Source: Entomortierella parvispora
Lineage: Eukaryota; Mortierellomycota; Mortierellomycetes; Mortierellales; Mortierellaceae
Assembly (NCBI GenBank): GCA_963573315.1
Contig: OY752150.1
Span: 1,054,001-1,118,000, forward strand
DNA: 64,000 nucleotides
Reading direction: 5' to 3'
Shown: piece after piece, positions 45,648 through 56,927 of the stretch
Layout: every line of letters begins with the position of its first letter
Position numbering within the stretch: position 1 is the first letter of the stretch
The notes under the pieces: model-generated
Seen by the model: the letters and a program-made list of their open reading frames with translations, nothing else
Database searches by the model: none
Told to the model about the DNA's origin: nothing
Translations under genes and position numbers: made by a program

Positions 45648-46855
45648 ATGGCGCCCGAGGACCAGAAAAAGACAAAGTCCTTGGTCCTCTCCATCGACAC
45701 CCCCTCTGAAGGTCCTTTCGGATTCCCTTTGATCACAGGCACGACCGAAGCCCCCGCCACAATCCGGGGAACAGTCAACTTTTCCAGCAACTATGACTGC
45801 AAAGGAGATGATATCACCATCCATTACACAGCCCTGGCTCAAGTCAGGTGGTCCAGTAAGTCTGTCTCTTCATTTCTCAAGGGTCTTGCTCTTTGTCACC
45901 CTTCCCTCTTTGTGCTTTTCTTTTACTCACGTACCATTTCCGTTATTGTGATAATCAGCAAAATGGGGAAACACGACCTACAACTATCATGGACGACACA
46001 TGTTTGACGAGCGTTCATTCAAAGTCAAATTAACGCACCCAAAAGTCGGAACGGTCGCTGCCGGCAACTATGCCTCAAAGTTCGAGATTCCTATTCACCC
46101 ACAGACACCCTGTTCGTCCAAGGGTACTTATGGTTGGATGACTTATAAGATCAGCGCTATCCTGGTCCGGGGGTTTCCTTCCATGAATGTGGTGCACGAA
46201 CAAACGATTTGGGTCATGACTTCACTCTTGCTCAAACCTCAACGTCCATTGAGCGAGACGCCCGTGACGATGAGTCGATTCAATGGCACGTTCTTGAACC
46301 GGATACCGTACATCTGTGTGATCCCTTCCGAGATCTTGTTTTTGGGTCAGCAGGTTCCTGTGACCTTCAAGTGCTCGGGCGTATCGAACTCGCATCTCCA
46401 GGTTGTGAGCGCGACGATCAAGCTGAAGCAATACACTACCTTGATAGTCAAGACTGCTCGTAAAATGAACTCGAAGGACATACTAAACTTAAGGGTCGAT
46501 GGCGGATGGCCCCATGCCACCAACGGACAGGGTTGGCAGCGAACGGTCGTGATCAGCATGCCAGGCGCTCCTCAACTGACCCCAACTGTGATTTCGCCCA
46601 TGATTGAAAAGACGCACAAACTCAAGTTGATCATGCAGGTCAGCAGTCCGAATGGCGGAGCCAGGGAGCTCAGAGTTGAGAGTAAGAAGACTCACTGTTT
46701 TACCACTCGTGTTAAGATCTACTCATGAGAAAGGTATCTAACTTGTTTGTTCATTATTATTAGTGCCTGTCATCATGACTGCCCCAAGACCCACGACGGA
46801 TCCTTACCCCTACTTTGACCTACAGCGATACCTGGCCTGCCTGGACGCGATTTAA
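45648..46855 (+). CDS. Arrestin-like protein A
   Basis: Exons 45648-45855 (208 nt), 45959-46681, 46764-46855; 340 residues, phases 1 and 1. The N-terminal arrestin sandwich has the pattern LSIDTPSEGPFGFPLITGTTEAPATIRG split over two beta strands, SNYDCKGDDITIHY, a PGNYxxxFEIPI-type strand (AAGNYASKFEIPIH) and a C-terminal sandwich (IPYICVIPSEILFLGQQVPV...HKLKLIMQV). This matches fungal arrestin-related trafficking adaptors and arrestin-domain proteins, which recruit ubiquitin ligases to membrane cargo. No PPxY motif is seen, so a Rsp5-binding role is uncertain. It ends with the short exon PVIMTAPRP..., which recurs as a variant in the two paralogues downstream. Its stop lies 34 bp from the stop of paralogue B. 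Confidence 0.8.
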
Positions 46856-46889
46856 GCAATCATCTTTTTATTTTATTTTGTTTTTGTAA

Positions 46890-49800
46890 TTATTGAGAAG
46901 ACTCTTCCGGGGCCCGAGGTCCAGTTACATGAAGGTCCACTAATACCACGGGAAAGAAAAGAGAGGTTGACAACGAGTCAGTTTCAAAGAAGCAAAAAGT
47001 CTTGGACACCTTGTCCCGCATACCATACCACTGTACAGTTATCCATTCATCTCAAGTCAATAACATATATTGCCATATCATTCTCTTTGCACACTTACTC
47101 TCCAATCGGAACTCTTTGTTGGCGCTGGGCATGGTCGAGCTTGCATATCCTGGCAATGGGGCCGATCTGGGCGAGGTTGAAGGTGATGAGGACGAGGAAG
47201 AAGTCGATCCAAAGAGGGGTCGTCGTCCCCTATTTGATCCGCCTCCCGATGCTGAACGCGTAGGGGTCAGTTGCACAGGGAGACCCAGCACTCCACAGAG
47301 GAGGATTAACTGAAAAGTGTGAGTTCTCAAAATGTGCTTGGTCTCTGTGCAAGTCGCCAATTCGGACGCGTCCGGCAACTGTATCCAGATGGTCGTTCTC
47401 CAGATTCCTTGTTCATTTTCCAGACTAAAATCAGACGCGTCTCTGTCCTTGAGCGACCCATCACTGCTGCTGGTATTGTTGGTGTTGCTTCTGCTGCGAA
47501 CCGGTCTTTTCCCAGAAAAATCATCCTTGTCCTTTTCGCCATTCTGGTCAGCGTCGTCGTCGTCATCGTCGTCGACATTGCTTTCAATTTCTGCGGTGAC
47601 CCACTCTTGGTACCGCAACTCTCGGTCTCGAAGAGCTGGAGTCAAAGATATGACCTTGACCTCGGTTTTGAACTTTGCTTCTATCGTACTGACCACTCTC
47701 GTGCTCTTGATGCTGCTGTTAACGTTGAGGTTGTTGACTTGTAAAGGAGTAGAATCCGTATTGAACGTCGAGCGTGTAGGAGAATTCAGAGGATCGATGG
47801 GGGATCCGGCCATAGGCTGATCCAGACTGCGACGTTTGAAGAAAAAGTTTTTGGACTTTTCACTGATCGTCGGTGGTCGATGGGCAGCAGCGGCGCTGGA
47901 AGGTACGAGAAGAGTGGCGGGCGACCATGGAGGCGACAATGACGACATTGAAGGCGACGATGAGGGCGATGTTGCATTCGAGGAGCTGTCTAAAGCGGGA
48001 TGACTGGTGCTGTAGAGCTGCTCCTGATAGATCGACGATGATGGCCTAAAGTGATGGCCCACTGAAGCGCCCTTTTGGTGACCCGTAGATGATAGAGACG
48101 TTGGTAGGGAAGGAATGGCACTAGTCGTTGCTGGCATGACCGTAACCTCTTTCAAGACAGTGTGTTCCATGACCTTCAAAATTCCCTTCTTGACCACAAA
48201 TCGAGGCTGCTCCTCTTCACATATGTCCATAGGTGTGCCGTTGTCGTTCCTGTCACGGTCGTCAACGTCCTCGCCAAGATCCTTCCCGGTATCCACACTG
48301 ACGCCGTTCACCATCACCTCAGGTCGAGATCGAGAGGCTGCAGCTGACTTTGAGAAACCCTGTCTGTCATCATGAGATGGAGCACGACCATGACTTGTTC
48401 GCTTTTGGATCCTACCTCCAGTCCTGCTTCCTGATCCGGTCCCTCGTTGCTGCAGCACCCTCTTTCTTAGTGCAGGATCTCCAGCACCCGAGCCGTGGCT
48501 ACCTCTCGAAAGGGGTACGACCGTGTGAAAGATCGATGTTGAGCTCACTGGGGCAGGGGCCAAAGCGGGAGAGGGTCGATTAGGCAAGGGTCCAAACTGG
48601 ATGGAGAGTGGAACCAATTGTCCAAGATGCACTGTCTCTGAGGGAATGGAGCAATTGTAAGGGATCTGAAAGGGCTCCCAAACACCCGTGTACTCGATGA
48701 CATCCTGTTTCGCCGGCTGATATTGGCTCCGAACAGGTTTAGGGTCCTGCTGAGCCCTCTTGCTCTTGTCAGATCCTTTGTGCGACGTCGGAGAATGCGA
48801 GGCAGGCGAGGGAGCGTTGATTGAGGGTTCAGGAGAATGATCAATGGTGGTGGCATCGGTAACGATTGCGTCTCCTTCGGACACTGCAGGGGCACATGAA
48901 AGCTCGGGAATCGGCGTGGAGGGGGACGCAGATGTGGCAACAGGCGTGGGTGACGATAGGAGCTGACGGGTGCGAGAGAGATCAATGGAGGGTAGGAACG
49001 CAATGGCAGACTTGAAGACCTTGGAAGGAGTGGCGAGAGACAAGAGCGATCGTGACTGAGATTCGGAGGGAGGGAGAGGAGAGTGATCTGACGCTTGGTG
49101 CTCTGGAGAAGGAGGAAGGGGAGGAGGAAGAGGGGAAGAAGGGAGCGGAGGCAAGGAGGAGGAGGAGTCCGTTGAACGCTCAGGTGATGTTCCATCCTTG
49201 CGATCCTCCTGGCGGTCGCTCTGTTCAGTGGCAGAGGCAGAAGCAGCTTTGCTGGCTTTGTTTCCCGTCGCAATTTCTGCAAAGGAAGGGGACAGAGCAG
49301 CAGGAGGAGAAATAACCGGATTGTTCAAACATGAATGCAGGACCCAGACCTCTTGCGACGTTTCCACATCTGTGACACTGGGGAACGGCCTTCGAAGGAC
49401 GGCCCGGATTGTATACTTTACTCGTGCATGCTCCCCGTAACTGCTGGAGGGAAGAAGTGTTACGGCCGAGAATGTGGAGCGTGGTAGCGGGGCAAGGCCT
49501 GCTCCAGGGCCGGTGCTGACTGCATTGACGTCTGAAGGGTCGTTGAAGAAGACTTGGAACTCTTTCTCGTACACCCCGGCTGCGACTGTGGATCGCTTGA
49601 CATGGACCAATGGAAAATACCAAAGCTGGCGCGCAAAGACCTCCTCTGTGTGGTGGCTGACGGTTTTTTTGTTCTCTAAAGCTGGTTTTTTGTTTGGTCG
49701 TTGTCGATGTTGGACAGAGGGCGGGCGGGTGTTGGGGAACAGGTTGGGAGGACGAGAGAGAGAGGTAGGACAGAAAGAGTCGAAGCATTGGGGAAGGTGA

Positions 49801-50084
49801 GCTTAAAATGCAAGGGAGAAAGAAAAAAAGTCGGATGATATGGTCCGGTCGAGAGATGTTTGTCTGGCAAAGTTACCTGTCCATTGAGCCACTGCCCTGC
49901 CCTCGTAGAGGATTACGATGTCTCGTCCTTTGCAGTCGTAGTTGGATGCAAACCGGACCACGCCCTTGAAGGATCCAGCCTTCTCGGGGGTCGAGCCGTA
50001 GATGAGTGGCATTCCATGGGGCCCCACATGGGGGGTGTCGATATGGATCGAGAGCGACTTTTGTTTGCCGCTGATAGGTGCCAT
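46890..50084 (-). CDS. Arrestin-like protein B with very large disordered inserts
   Basis: Minus-strand exons 50084-49877 (208 nt), 49675-47099, 46939-46890; 944 residues, phases 1 and 1, exactly as in paralogue A. Shared blocks: SIHIDTPHVGPHGMPLIYGS, SNYDCKGRDIVILYEG, KYTIRAVLRRPFPSV, IPYNCSIPSETVHLGQLVPL and the final HVTGPRAP. Between these arrestin strands lie long Ser/Pro-, Asp- and Gly-rich inserts (about residues 155-340, 400-550, 580-760) that more than double the length. The final 16-codon exon was located from the paralogue's pattern and ends at TAA 46892-46890. No PPxY was seen. Many phosphorylatable Ser/Pro sites suggest regulation by phosphorylation (inference). Confidence 0.78.
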
Positions 50085-51507
50085 TGTGTGGAAATGACGT
50101 GAACAGACAAGTGGATGTAAAAAGATGGAGGACCAAGAGGGAGAGGTGGAGAAAAGGAGGAATGGTTGGCTTTGCGTGTGTTTTTGTTGCTGTTGTTGTT
50201 CTTCTTCTGCTGCAGGGTGCTGAGGTGGAGCAATTGGCCCAGGGAGAAATCAGGATCAAAGGAAGCGAGAAGGGAGCAAAGCAGCGAGTCCAAAGATGAG
50301 AAAAAAAGGGATCTGAAGAGATGAGGAGAAAAGAAAGAAGAAAAAGAAAAAAGAGGACGGTTTCGGGAACGTGGCTAGTATTTATATCTCGCCCAAAGGC
50401 AAGCGAGTTGATGCAGCTTCGCATGCAAGGTCGATGGTGGGCACCGACTTCAGTGCCCACCCAACCCCGGATCTGCAGCCCGACGGCAATTGTCCCTCAT
50501 CTTTCTCTTGCTTGCTTGTTGCAATAAACGTTCCACCGCAAGTAAGGAGAGGCATGAACCTTTTTTGAGTTCACATCAACACAGGAAGCGCGGGTGCTGA
50601 GCCTGAGCAATTGGAACGGGCCAAGAAAGGGTTCTTCGTTTGCGACCACAAGGACAAGACAGCCCATTCCTCCTGAGTGTAAGAGAGAGAGCAAAATGCC
50701 AAGGGCTGGGCAACAGCACAAAACATCGTGGCTGGCAGACCTGTTTATTTTTCCGTTTTCTGGTGCTGCCCCTGTGCTGTCATGTCATCGGCACTCCCAT
50801 GTCATCCCACGTAGACGAGATGCCCGCAGTGGTCTTGTAGATCAACCATGCATGGGCTTTATTGCCCCAATTTCCATCTCTTGGGGGTCGCCGTATGGAA
50901 TCCGTGGCTGTTTGGCTATAGTGCTCTTTGCCTTCTTTTGGTCAAGGCGTCCTTTGGATATGATCGGGCTGGAGGAAAAGAGTGCCCTCCGGAGGATGCT
51001 GACGATGAAAAGTCGAAGCTCTGAGGGAGATCGACTCTTGAGCTGAACAGTCCAAAAGGAGGAAACAAAGTCTCCTTTTGCCCACAAAAACGCGGCGTTC
51101 CACCTCCACGTTACAAAATCTGCCTGACGTGGGTAAGCTCCACGGCCTTATAATTCGGTGGCGCCATTGCCATCTATCACTGACACCCATGCCTTGTCCT
51201 TTTCCATTCACGCGTTTACAGGAATTCCATTCTTTCCCACAAACAACAATCCATAAGGTAAGAGCATTACTTCATCATCATTGGAAAGGTCAAGACATGG
51301 AGATCTAGAGTGAAGTAAGGGACCAGAGAAACTGAGCATTGGCGTCACGATTTGCCTGCATTGTGCCGAGGAGACTCTCTCGAGTTGTTGACCTTGAGCT
51401 ACGTCTCGCGTTTGGCCTGCGCTGCGGCGATCGTGCGTCTGGTGTTTCTTGATGACCTGGTTCTTTTTTGATGGGGAGCATTGTTGTAATAAGGACGTGG
51501 CGCAACT
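50085..51507. other. Intergenic region upstream of arrestin-like protein B
   Basis: No supported gene across about 1.4 kb. The first ~350 bp carry the CT-rich (minus-sense) leader of gene B. A small palindrome-like word, TGGGCACCGACTTCAGTGCCCA, lies near 50437-50459. Remaining frames are short and biased. Confidence 0.45.
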
Positions 51508-52014
51508 TCATCTCCATGTCTTCTGCATGTGATGCCTGCGAAAACTACAATCCTCACAGCTCTTGTGTGCTCTTGCCTTGACCCCCGCGCTGTCCACCGG
51601 GGATACGTCCAAAGCCTGAAGCATTGAGATGTGATCTGTATACTTGCCACTGTCTGCATAGTTGTGGTACACAACGCGATCCCATTTTATCGCGTTCTGC
51701 AGTGAAATGTCCGCATAAACACAATCCCTGCTTGCAAAGCTCTCGTCCTTGGCATTCCAGGCTCGTGAACTTGGAAACATGTCAAAGACATCGGGGCTTT
51801 CTTGCAGTCTGTTGCTTCGTTGTTCGCCCAACTCTGTGAGCCTCATTGCCCCCTGGAAATGTTGACGCGTATGATGGAAGCACCAGGTAAAATATTCTAA
51901 AGGCATGATCTGGGGTACGTAGCCAACATTGTATTTATTACCTTGCTCTAACGCAATTCGTTTACAATAGCGTGCGATCATATACGATTGACACGTGCCC
52001 AAAAACGCAGGCAT
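51508..52014 (-). CDS. Unidentified open reading frame
   Basis: A 168-codon minus-strand frame with balanced, protein-like composition (rich in aromatic residues and Cys/His; for example YVPQIMPLEYFTWCFHHTR). It is not recognised. It starts 43 bp inside the decayed plus-strand gene at 51972, so at most one of the two is likely intact at this point. No splice continuation was convincingly found. It may be a fragment of a mobile or lineage-specific family. Confidence 0.25.
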   Translation of the reverse strand: MPAFLGTCQSYMIARYCKRIALEQGNKYNVGYVPQIMPLEYFTWCFHHTRQHFQGAMRLTELGEQRSNRLQESPDVFDMFPSSRAWNAKDESFASRDCVYADISLQNAIKWDRVVYHNYADSGKYTDHISMLQALDVSPVDSAGVKARAHKSCEDCSFRRHHMQKTWR

Positions 52015-53266
52015 TGTTCACATCGCAGGAGTGGGACGAGGTTGTCTCAAATGTCTCGTTCCTGCTTCCAGGATTGCACAAAAAGACCTTGAACTTTATC
52101 GAGAAGCTGCGGCGTAGCCTTTGTGAGAACAAGCCTCCGTATACCGTGCCTCTGCCCGACGCCACAACCATGAGCGATGCTGACCGATTCGATTGCAACC
52201 TTGCGGTCAAGACAGTACTCGAATGGTAAACAATGCCGTGATGTTTCCATCTCTAAAACTTACCAGTTCATGATCTACACGTTCTAACAATAATAATGCT
52301 CTGCACATTAGGCACATGTTGTACACCAAAGAGCCACCGTTCGTTGTCGATGACCTTTCCGAGTCCTGGTGGGCGCGCACGGCATGAGCGTTACTCTTTA
52401 ATCTGCTTGACGACATTCCTAGCATCTTCATGGTCGACGGAGAAAAACGTGGTCACGACTCATCCAAACGCCGCAACATGGGACAAGCCTACATCCCAGA
52501 AGAGCCCAAGCACAAGAAATGTGGCCGGAAGCTCGACTTAATCTGCCGCGACAAGGTGCTGAGGCATGATTGGCTGGTAGTCGAACGAATGCGAGGCTGG
52601 GATCCGCAATCCACCAAGTTCTTGCGCGAGTATAGCCATGATGTTGTCAGGAAGACTGCTACTGTCGCTCACAACCGGCTCTTTGACGTTCCCACTAGCT
52701 TCAGGAAGGAATGCACCTTCGTGGGTGCCTACTCCGGCAGTAAGTGGAAACACTGATGGCAGCGAACTGGTTTGTGAGAGCTGCCCTTCATAAATTGTCT
52801 CCTCATCCACATATCCCGTGGCATAGATGCTTTCCAGACGAAACCAGGACCAGGACACTCATATGTCTTGCTCATGCAGCCCGTCGGACAATACACGCTT
52901 CGTCCAATGAATGGCGAACTGAAGGAGCAGTTCCAAGGGCTTGTGCGTCTTCTTCAGATTAGGGTATGTACGCTTCATCATGACAGCTAAAAGGTTTCAA
53001 GGCGCCACAGAACTCCACAACTCTAACTGTCCATGTGTATGTGCTAGGCATCAATGAGGAACATCATTGAGCTGTACAACTCGCGCATTGGCTCTGATGC
53101 CTCTACAGCTGTAGAGTCACCAGAGTCCGATGACGAGATCTTGGAATGGTACTATGGCGAGCCTGAGCCGCGTTGCGACCCTAACCAAGTGGTCTCTTCA
53201 TCACCCATTGGCCCAGATGTCCTCTCTGACCTTGACGAACTCCCATCGGGTGCGAAAGATATGTGA
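51972..53266 (+). pseudogene. Decayed member of an unrecognised gene family (in-frame TGA)
   Basis: Splice sites and frame support exons 51972-52225, 52312-52739, 52827-52963 and 53048-53266; together they read as one protein except for a single TGA at 52385-52387, in the middle of exon 2. The frame continues after it with the same protein-like composition (ALLFNLLDDIPSIFMVDGEK), so a TGG-to-TGA nonsense change is the simplest reading. The segment KKCGRKLDLICRDK...DWLVVERMRG looks like a PD-(D/E)XK nuclease-type core, with Arg in place of the final Lys; this is a tentative resemblance. The 3' part (MQPVGQYTLRPMNGELKEQF) is not recognised. An upstream exon may exist, since an acceptor-like CGCAG precedes GCATTGTTC near 52012. 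Alternatively the TGA could be removed by an unrecognised intron. Confidence 0.5.
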
Positions 53267-54938
53267 GATTTGAGGTTGACTGATGTTACGGGAAGTTTAA
53301 ATTACACCCTCTTTCGGCCATCGTTGTTTCTTCCCTCTTTTCTAACATCACCACATATCACCACATATCAGCGCCTCTACATATCTCAGCGTTCTTCTCG
53401 GAGTGTAGGCAGTAACCTTTTCTAGTAAAAAAAGGACTATTTAAATTGGATAGAGGGTAGTGCGGCGTGTGGAGTCTTGTGTGCGTATACGGCAGTTGGG
53501 ACTACGAACTCCTATGTCAGGTGGAGACTCCGTCTACAGGGTCTGCTGATTGGAGAATCCCTGACGATCTTGTTGCTCCACTCTAAACTTTCTAGATTTT
53601 CAGGTGTGATTTACCTTAATGGCCCTGGTCGCTTATATTCTAAAGTCTGGAGCTATTGGGAGCACCACAGAGTGCTTGTCGGAGCGCATCTTTATGGCTT
53701 TCAGAAATCGAGCTGTAGCAGAGAATGGTTCACTGATAGATTCTCATGAAAAGCTGTAAGTGCCATTTCTACAGTAGAATAACAAGGACGTGCTTCATCC
53801 TAAATGCCAACATTTTTTTTTCAAATCTCGATTTACATGTGACCTTTGTCTTCATAGTCGAAGCTATCAGATTACTTTGCACGAGGACATATGAGGAACA
53901 AGAACAACACTCAATAAAGACAGACGTACACAAGATTCTGTCGAGGGCGACCTTCAGTGATGGCCAGTCATCAACACGCAACAACATCAACCACCAAAAT
54001 TTGCTTACATGGCGATAGCACGACGCCACCAAGTTTACGCGACTCTTACAAGGTGGTTGAGGTGCCTCCAACTTTTCGACCCTTTCCTCCCAACCAGAAA
54101 GTCCATACCGGTGCTGCCTGGTAGCCACTCCCACATAAACATCTGGAGTGTCAAATCCCTCTAACCCTTTCTATGGCGATTTGTCTCTATTAACGTCTAG
54201 ATCTCGACTCGACGTCCCTTTGGTGGGCTTTTTCCTTCCTATTGACGATCGGGCACAGACACGGGCAATTTCTACTCTTGTGTCCAACTCACCACAGCGA
54301 CGACAAAGCCAGCCATGTACTGCTGTATTATGCAGTTAATTGCCAACGGTTTTATTTTAATTCAACGTTTGACTGGGCTTTTGCCAATCGATTTGCAAAA
54401 GCCCACGACCGGAGATCGTTTTTTTTCTTTTCACTAACTCTGCCGGGTGCCAAGAATTTACACAGAAGATTTGACGTACTGCCGCTGTATCGTATTGTAC
54501 GGTACTGATTTCCTCATTAAAGAAGACCATGCGGATCTTTGGTTTTGTCACATGATTGTTTGATAAGGAGATGGAAGGTCGCCAAGGAAAATGTCCTGGT
54601 CGTCATTTGTTTTTTTTCTACAGGAGCGCGCTGGCTGTTGTTAAAGAAAAGGTGGTAAGAAAAGGTGGTCGGGTCACACAAGTCTGCTGGACAACTCAGC
54701 CATCAAACAAAAAGGCATCCGGCTAAACCTCGACCGAAGGGCCAAACGCCGAAACAGTTACAAAAGCATCTACACGCTGCTGCAGCGCTGTAGAGGTGAG
54801 GATAGATGGAGAGAAAGATGACGATGGACATGAGAGGAGTCTTGGCAATGTGCCTAGCTGGCTGAAGAAAGGCAGGCTTTCTTTGCAATATCGAGGACGC
54901 GTTTGCGCGTGTCGCAAGGAATATTGGTCATTTTTTTT
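53267..54938. other. Gene-poor interval before arrestin-like protein C
   Basis: About 1.7 kb without a supported gene. It contains a short tandem ATCACCACAT repeat (about 53347-53370) and an 11-bp hairpin at 54374-54405, listed separately. Codon-like structure was not evident on either strand. Confidence 0.5.
54374..54405. repeat. Perfect 11-bp hairpin with 10-nt loop
   Basis: TGGGCTTTTGC at 54374-54384 pairs exactly with GCAAAAGCCCA at 54395-54405. It stands in a non-coding interval with no T-run after it. It could be an RNA stem or a protein-binding palindrome; neither is shown. Confidence 0.6.
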
Positions 54939-56469
54939 TCAAAGACCTAGAACCGAAGGAATAAGGTCATGGCGATTCGATGGGCAGGATGGAGGACGGG
55001 GTACTTGAATGACCAAGGGGACTATAATTGAACATTTTTGCAGAGAAACTGGCTTTTGATTAGTTTGCCGGTAGAACGTGATCAAAAAAGGACCGAAAGA
55101 AGCATCCCTTTCTCTCTCTCTCTCACTCCCACTCTCTTACCGTCAAAAGTCAGAGTGCGCGTATTCAGGAACCCGTAACGAATATCCAAGTTGACAGTCA
55201 AAGCGTGTTGCGTCGTGATGAGGGCTGTCCTCGAATCCGGATTGATAGCCCACACATTGGGTACGTGTATCAAAACTATCTTGCCCCATCGAGTGCTATT
55301 GCCAAGTTTGTTATGATGACCCTGAGACCTGCTGCTGTTTGCTCGAATCACGCCATCCCCATGTTCGTCCTCGCCTCTGTGATCTTTTTGGACATTGTCA
55401 TCGCCTTCCCCTGAATGATACGGATACTGTCCCTGTTCCTGGATCAGATCTACCTTGAGAAGCTTTCGGCGGCTGAAATGTTCATACCCTCCTGAGGATA
55501 AGTACCATCTCCTCTCCAGTATTACCGCCTTCCCCTTGGTCACCTTAAAGTGTACAGGTTCTTTTTTAAGGGGTCGCCTTCGACTTTCGAGTGGTGTTTG
55601 TTGGTCAGAAGTTGATGTTCTTTGACCAGTTTCCTGAGGGCTAATTGAATCGAGTCTCAGCCACAGAGGGAAGGAATAACCAAGGCAGATAGGATAACTG
55701 GGAAGACAACATTTGTACTTGATGTCTCCTTCAAAGATCCCAGAGTATACCCTCCATGACAGTGGTTCTGCATTTAGTTCTAAAGGGATGGTGGGCGGTG
55801 GCAGAGGACTGTTGAGGACCCACAGTTTTTGTTTGCAAATCACGTTTGAACTTGGAAAATCTCGGATGAGAGTCGCCTGCAATTTGTAGACCATCTTCCC
55901 ACAGTAGCCCGCGCAGGACGAAGGGAACAGAGGGTCGATTGGGATGGTGAAGTCGAGCGAATAGGTGCCAGGAACCACTCGGTTCTTGGCCCCAACAGTG
56001 ATGGTCTTTCCGGAGGTGGGGTCGACTTTCTCCTTGAAGGGAAGATGGGGGAGGTTGAGCTTGTACTCTTGGACTTTGAATTCATGTCGGTTTGTGTAGA
56101 CGCGATCCATGTTGCCAGAGGACACTAAGCCGGGCAATTGAAGCAGGGACACACACAGAGTGAGAAAGGGAGGTGAATAGAGAAAGAAGGCGATAGTTTT
56201 GAGGAAAAGAAGTAAAAGGAGGGACGGAGGTATGGTTACCAACCTCTCCACTCGACGGTTTCAACGGCCGAGAAGAGGACGAGAATACGGTTGCCCTTGC
56301 ATTCATGCTGGGTATGGAAGACGACTCGCCCTCGGATAATCACAGGGGATTCTTCCGTCCCATAGAAGATTGGTACTCCTTCAGGTCCAACCTCAAAGGA
56401 GGGCACCTCCAAGGCGAGATGTTTTAATCGCCTTGCAGGAGCATCAGCTGGAGTATTAGAAGTGGGCAT
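54939..56469 (-). CDS. Arrestin-like protein C
   Basis: Minus-strand exons 56469-56244, 56124-55141, 55021-54939; 430 residues, intron phases 1 and 1, as in paralogues A and B. Homologous blocks: VPSFEVGPEGVPIFYGTEES, HECKGNRILVLFSAVETVEW, VVPGTYSLDFTIPIDPLFPSS, KMVYKLQATLIRDFPSSNV and the last-exon start PLVIQVPRPP, equivalent to PVIMTAPRP of A. The first donor is GTTGGT, weaker than the alternative GTAACC five bases later, but only the former keeps the arrestin frame. A His/Ser/Gly/Glu-rich insert (about residues 270-345) separates the last two strands. No PPxY was recognised. Same-family genes A, B and C lie within 11 kb. Confidence 0.77.
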
Positions 56470-56927
56470 GACGTGGTGAGAGAGAGGGAATGAGGAGATG
56501 GGTCAGGAGGAATGGGGAATGAGTAAGAAGAGGAATGAAAGGCGGTGCCCCATGGCCAAAACGGCGACACTTTTTTTTGTTTGTTTGTATCATCGCTCCT
56601 TGATTGTGCACTGTCTTCATGATTTGTGCTACGCTGCTGGATTCCCTCTGCAACTTCATTCTTCATTCTTCAACTGTCCATCCATCCCATTTCAATTGTT
56701 TTTGGACAGAGTGATTCATCCGTAATTCAACTTTAAGGGCCATGCAGCCAACTTGGAACGCTGCCAATGATCAGGACTAGGCAAAAAGCATGTCTAAGTC
56801 TGCGTCCCTGTTCCTTTTCTCGTCTTTCTCCATTGGAGTTCACCAAAGGTTGGTCAAGTGGACCTTTTCCTTATCAGATGTTCACATCAGGTCCATGAGA
56901 GAGGATTGTCTTTCTATTTGCTTTGTT
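56470..56927. other. Intergenic region between arrestin C and ACR3
   Basis: 458 bp, holding the arrestin C promoter (minus sense) and the ACR3 3' region. No gene was seen. Confidence 0.45.
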
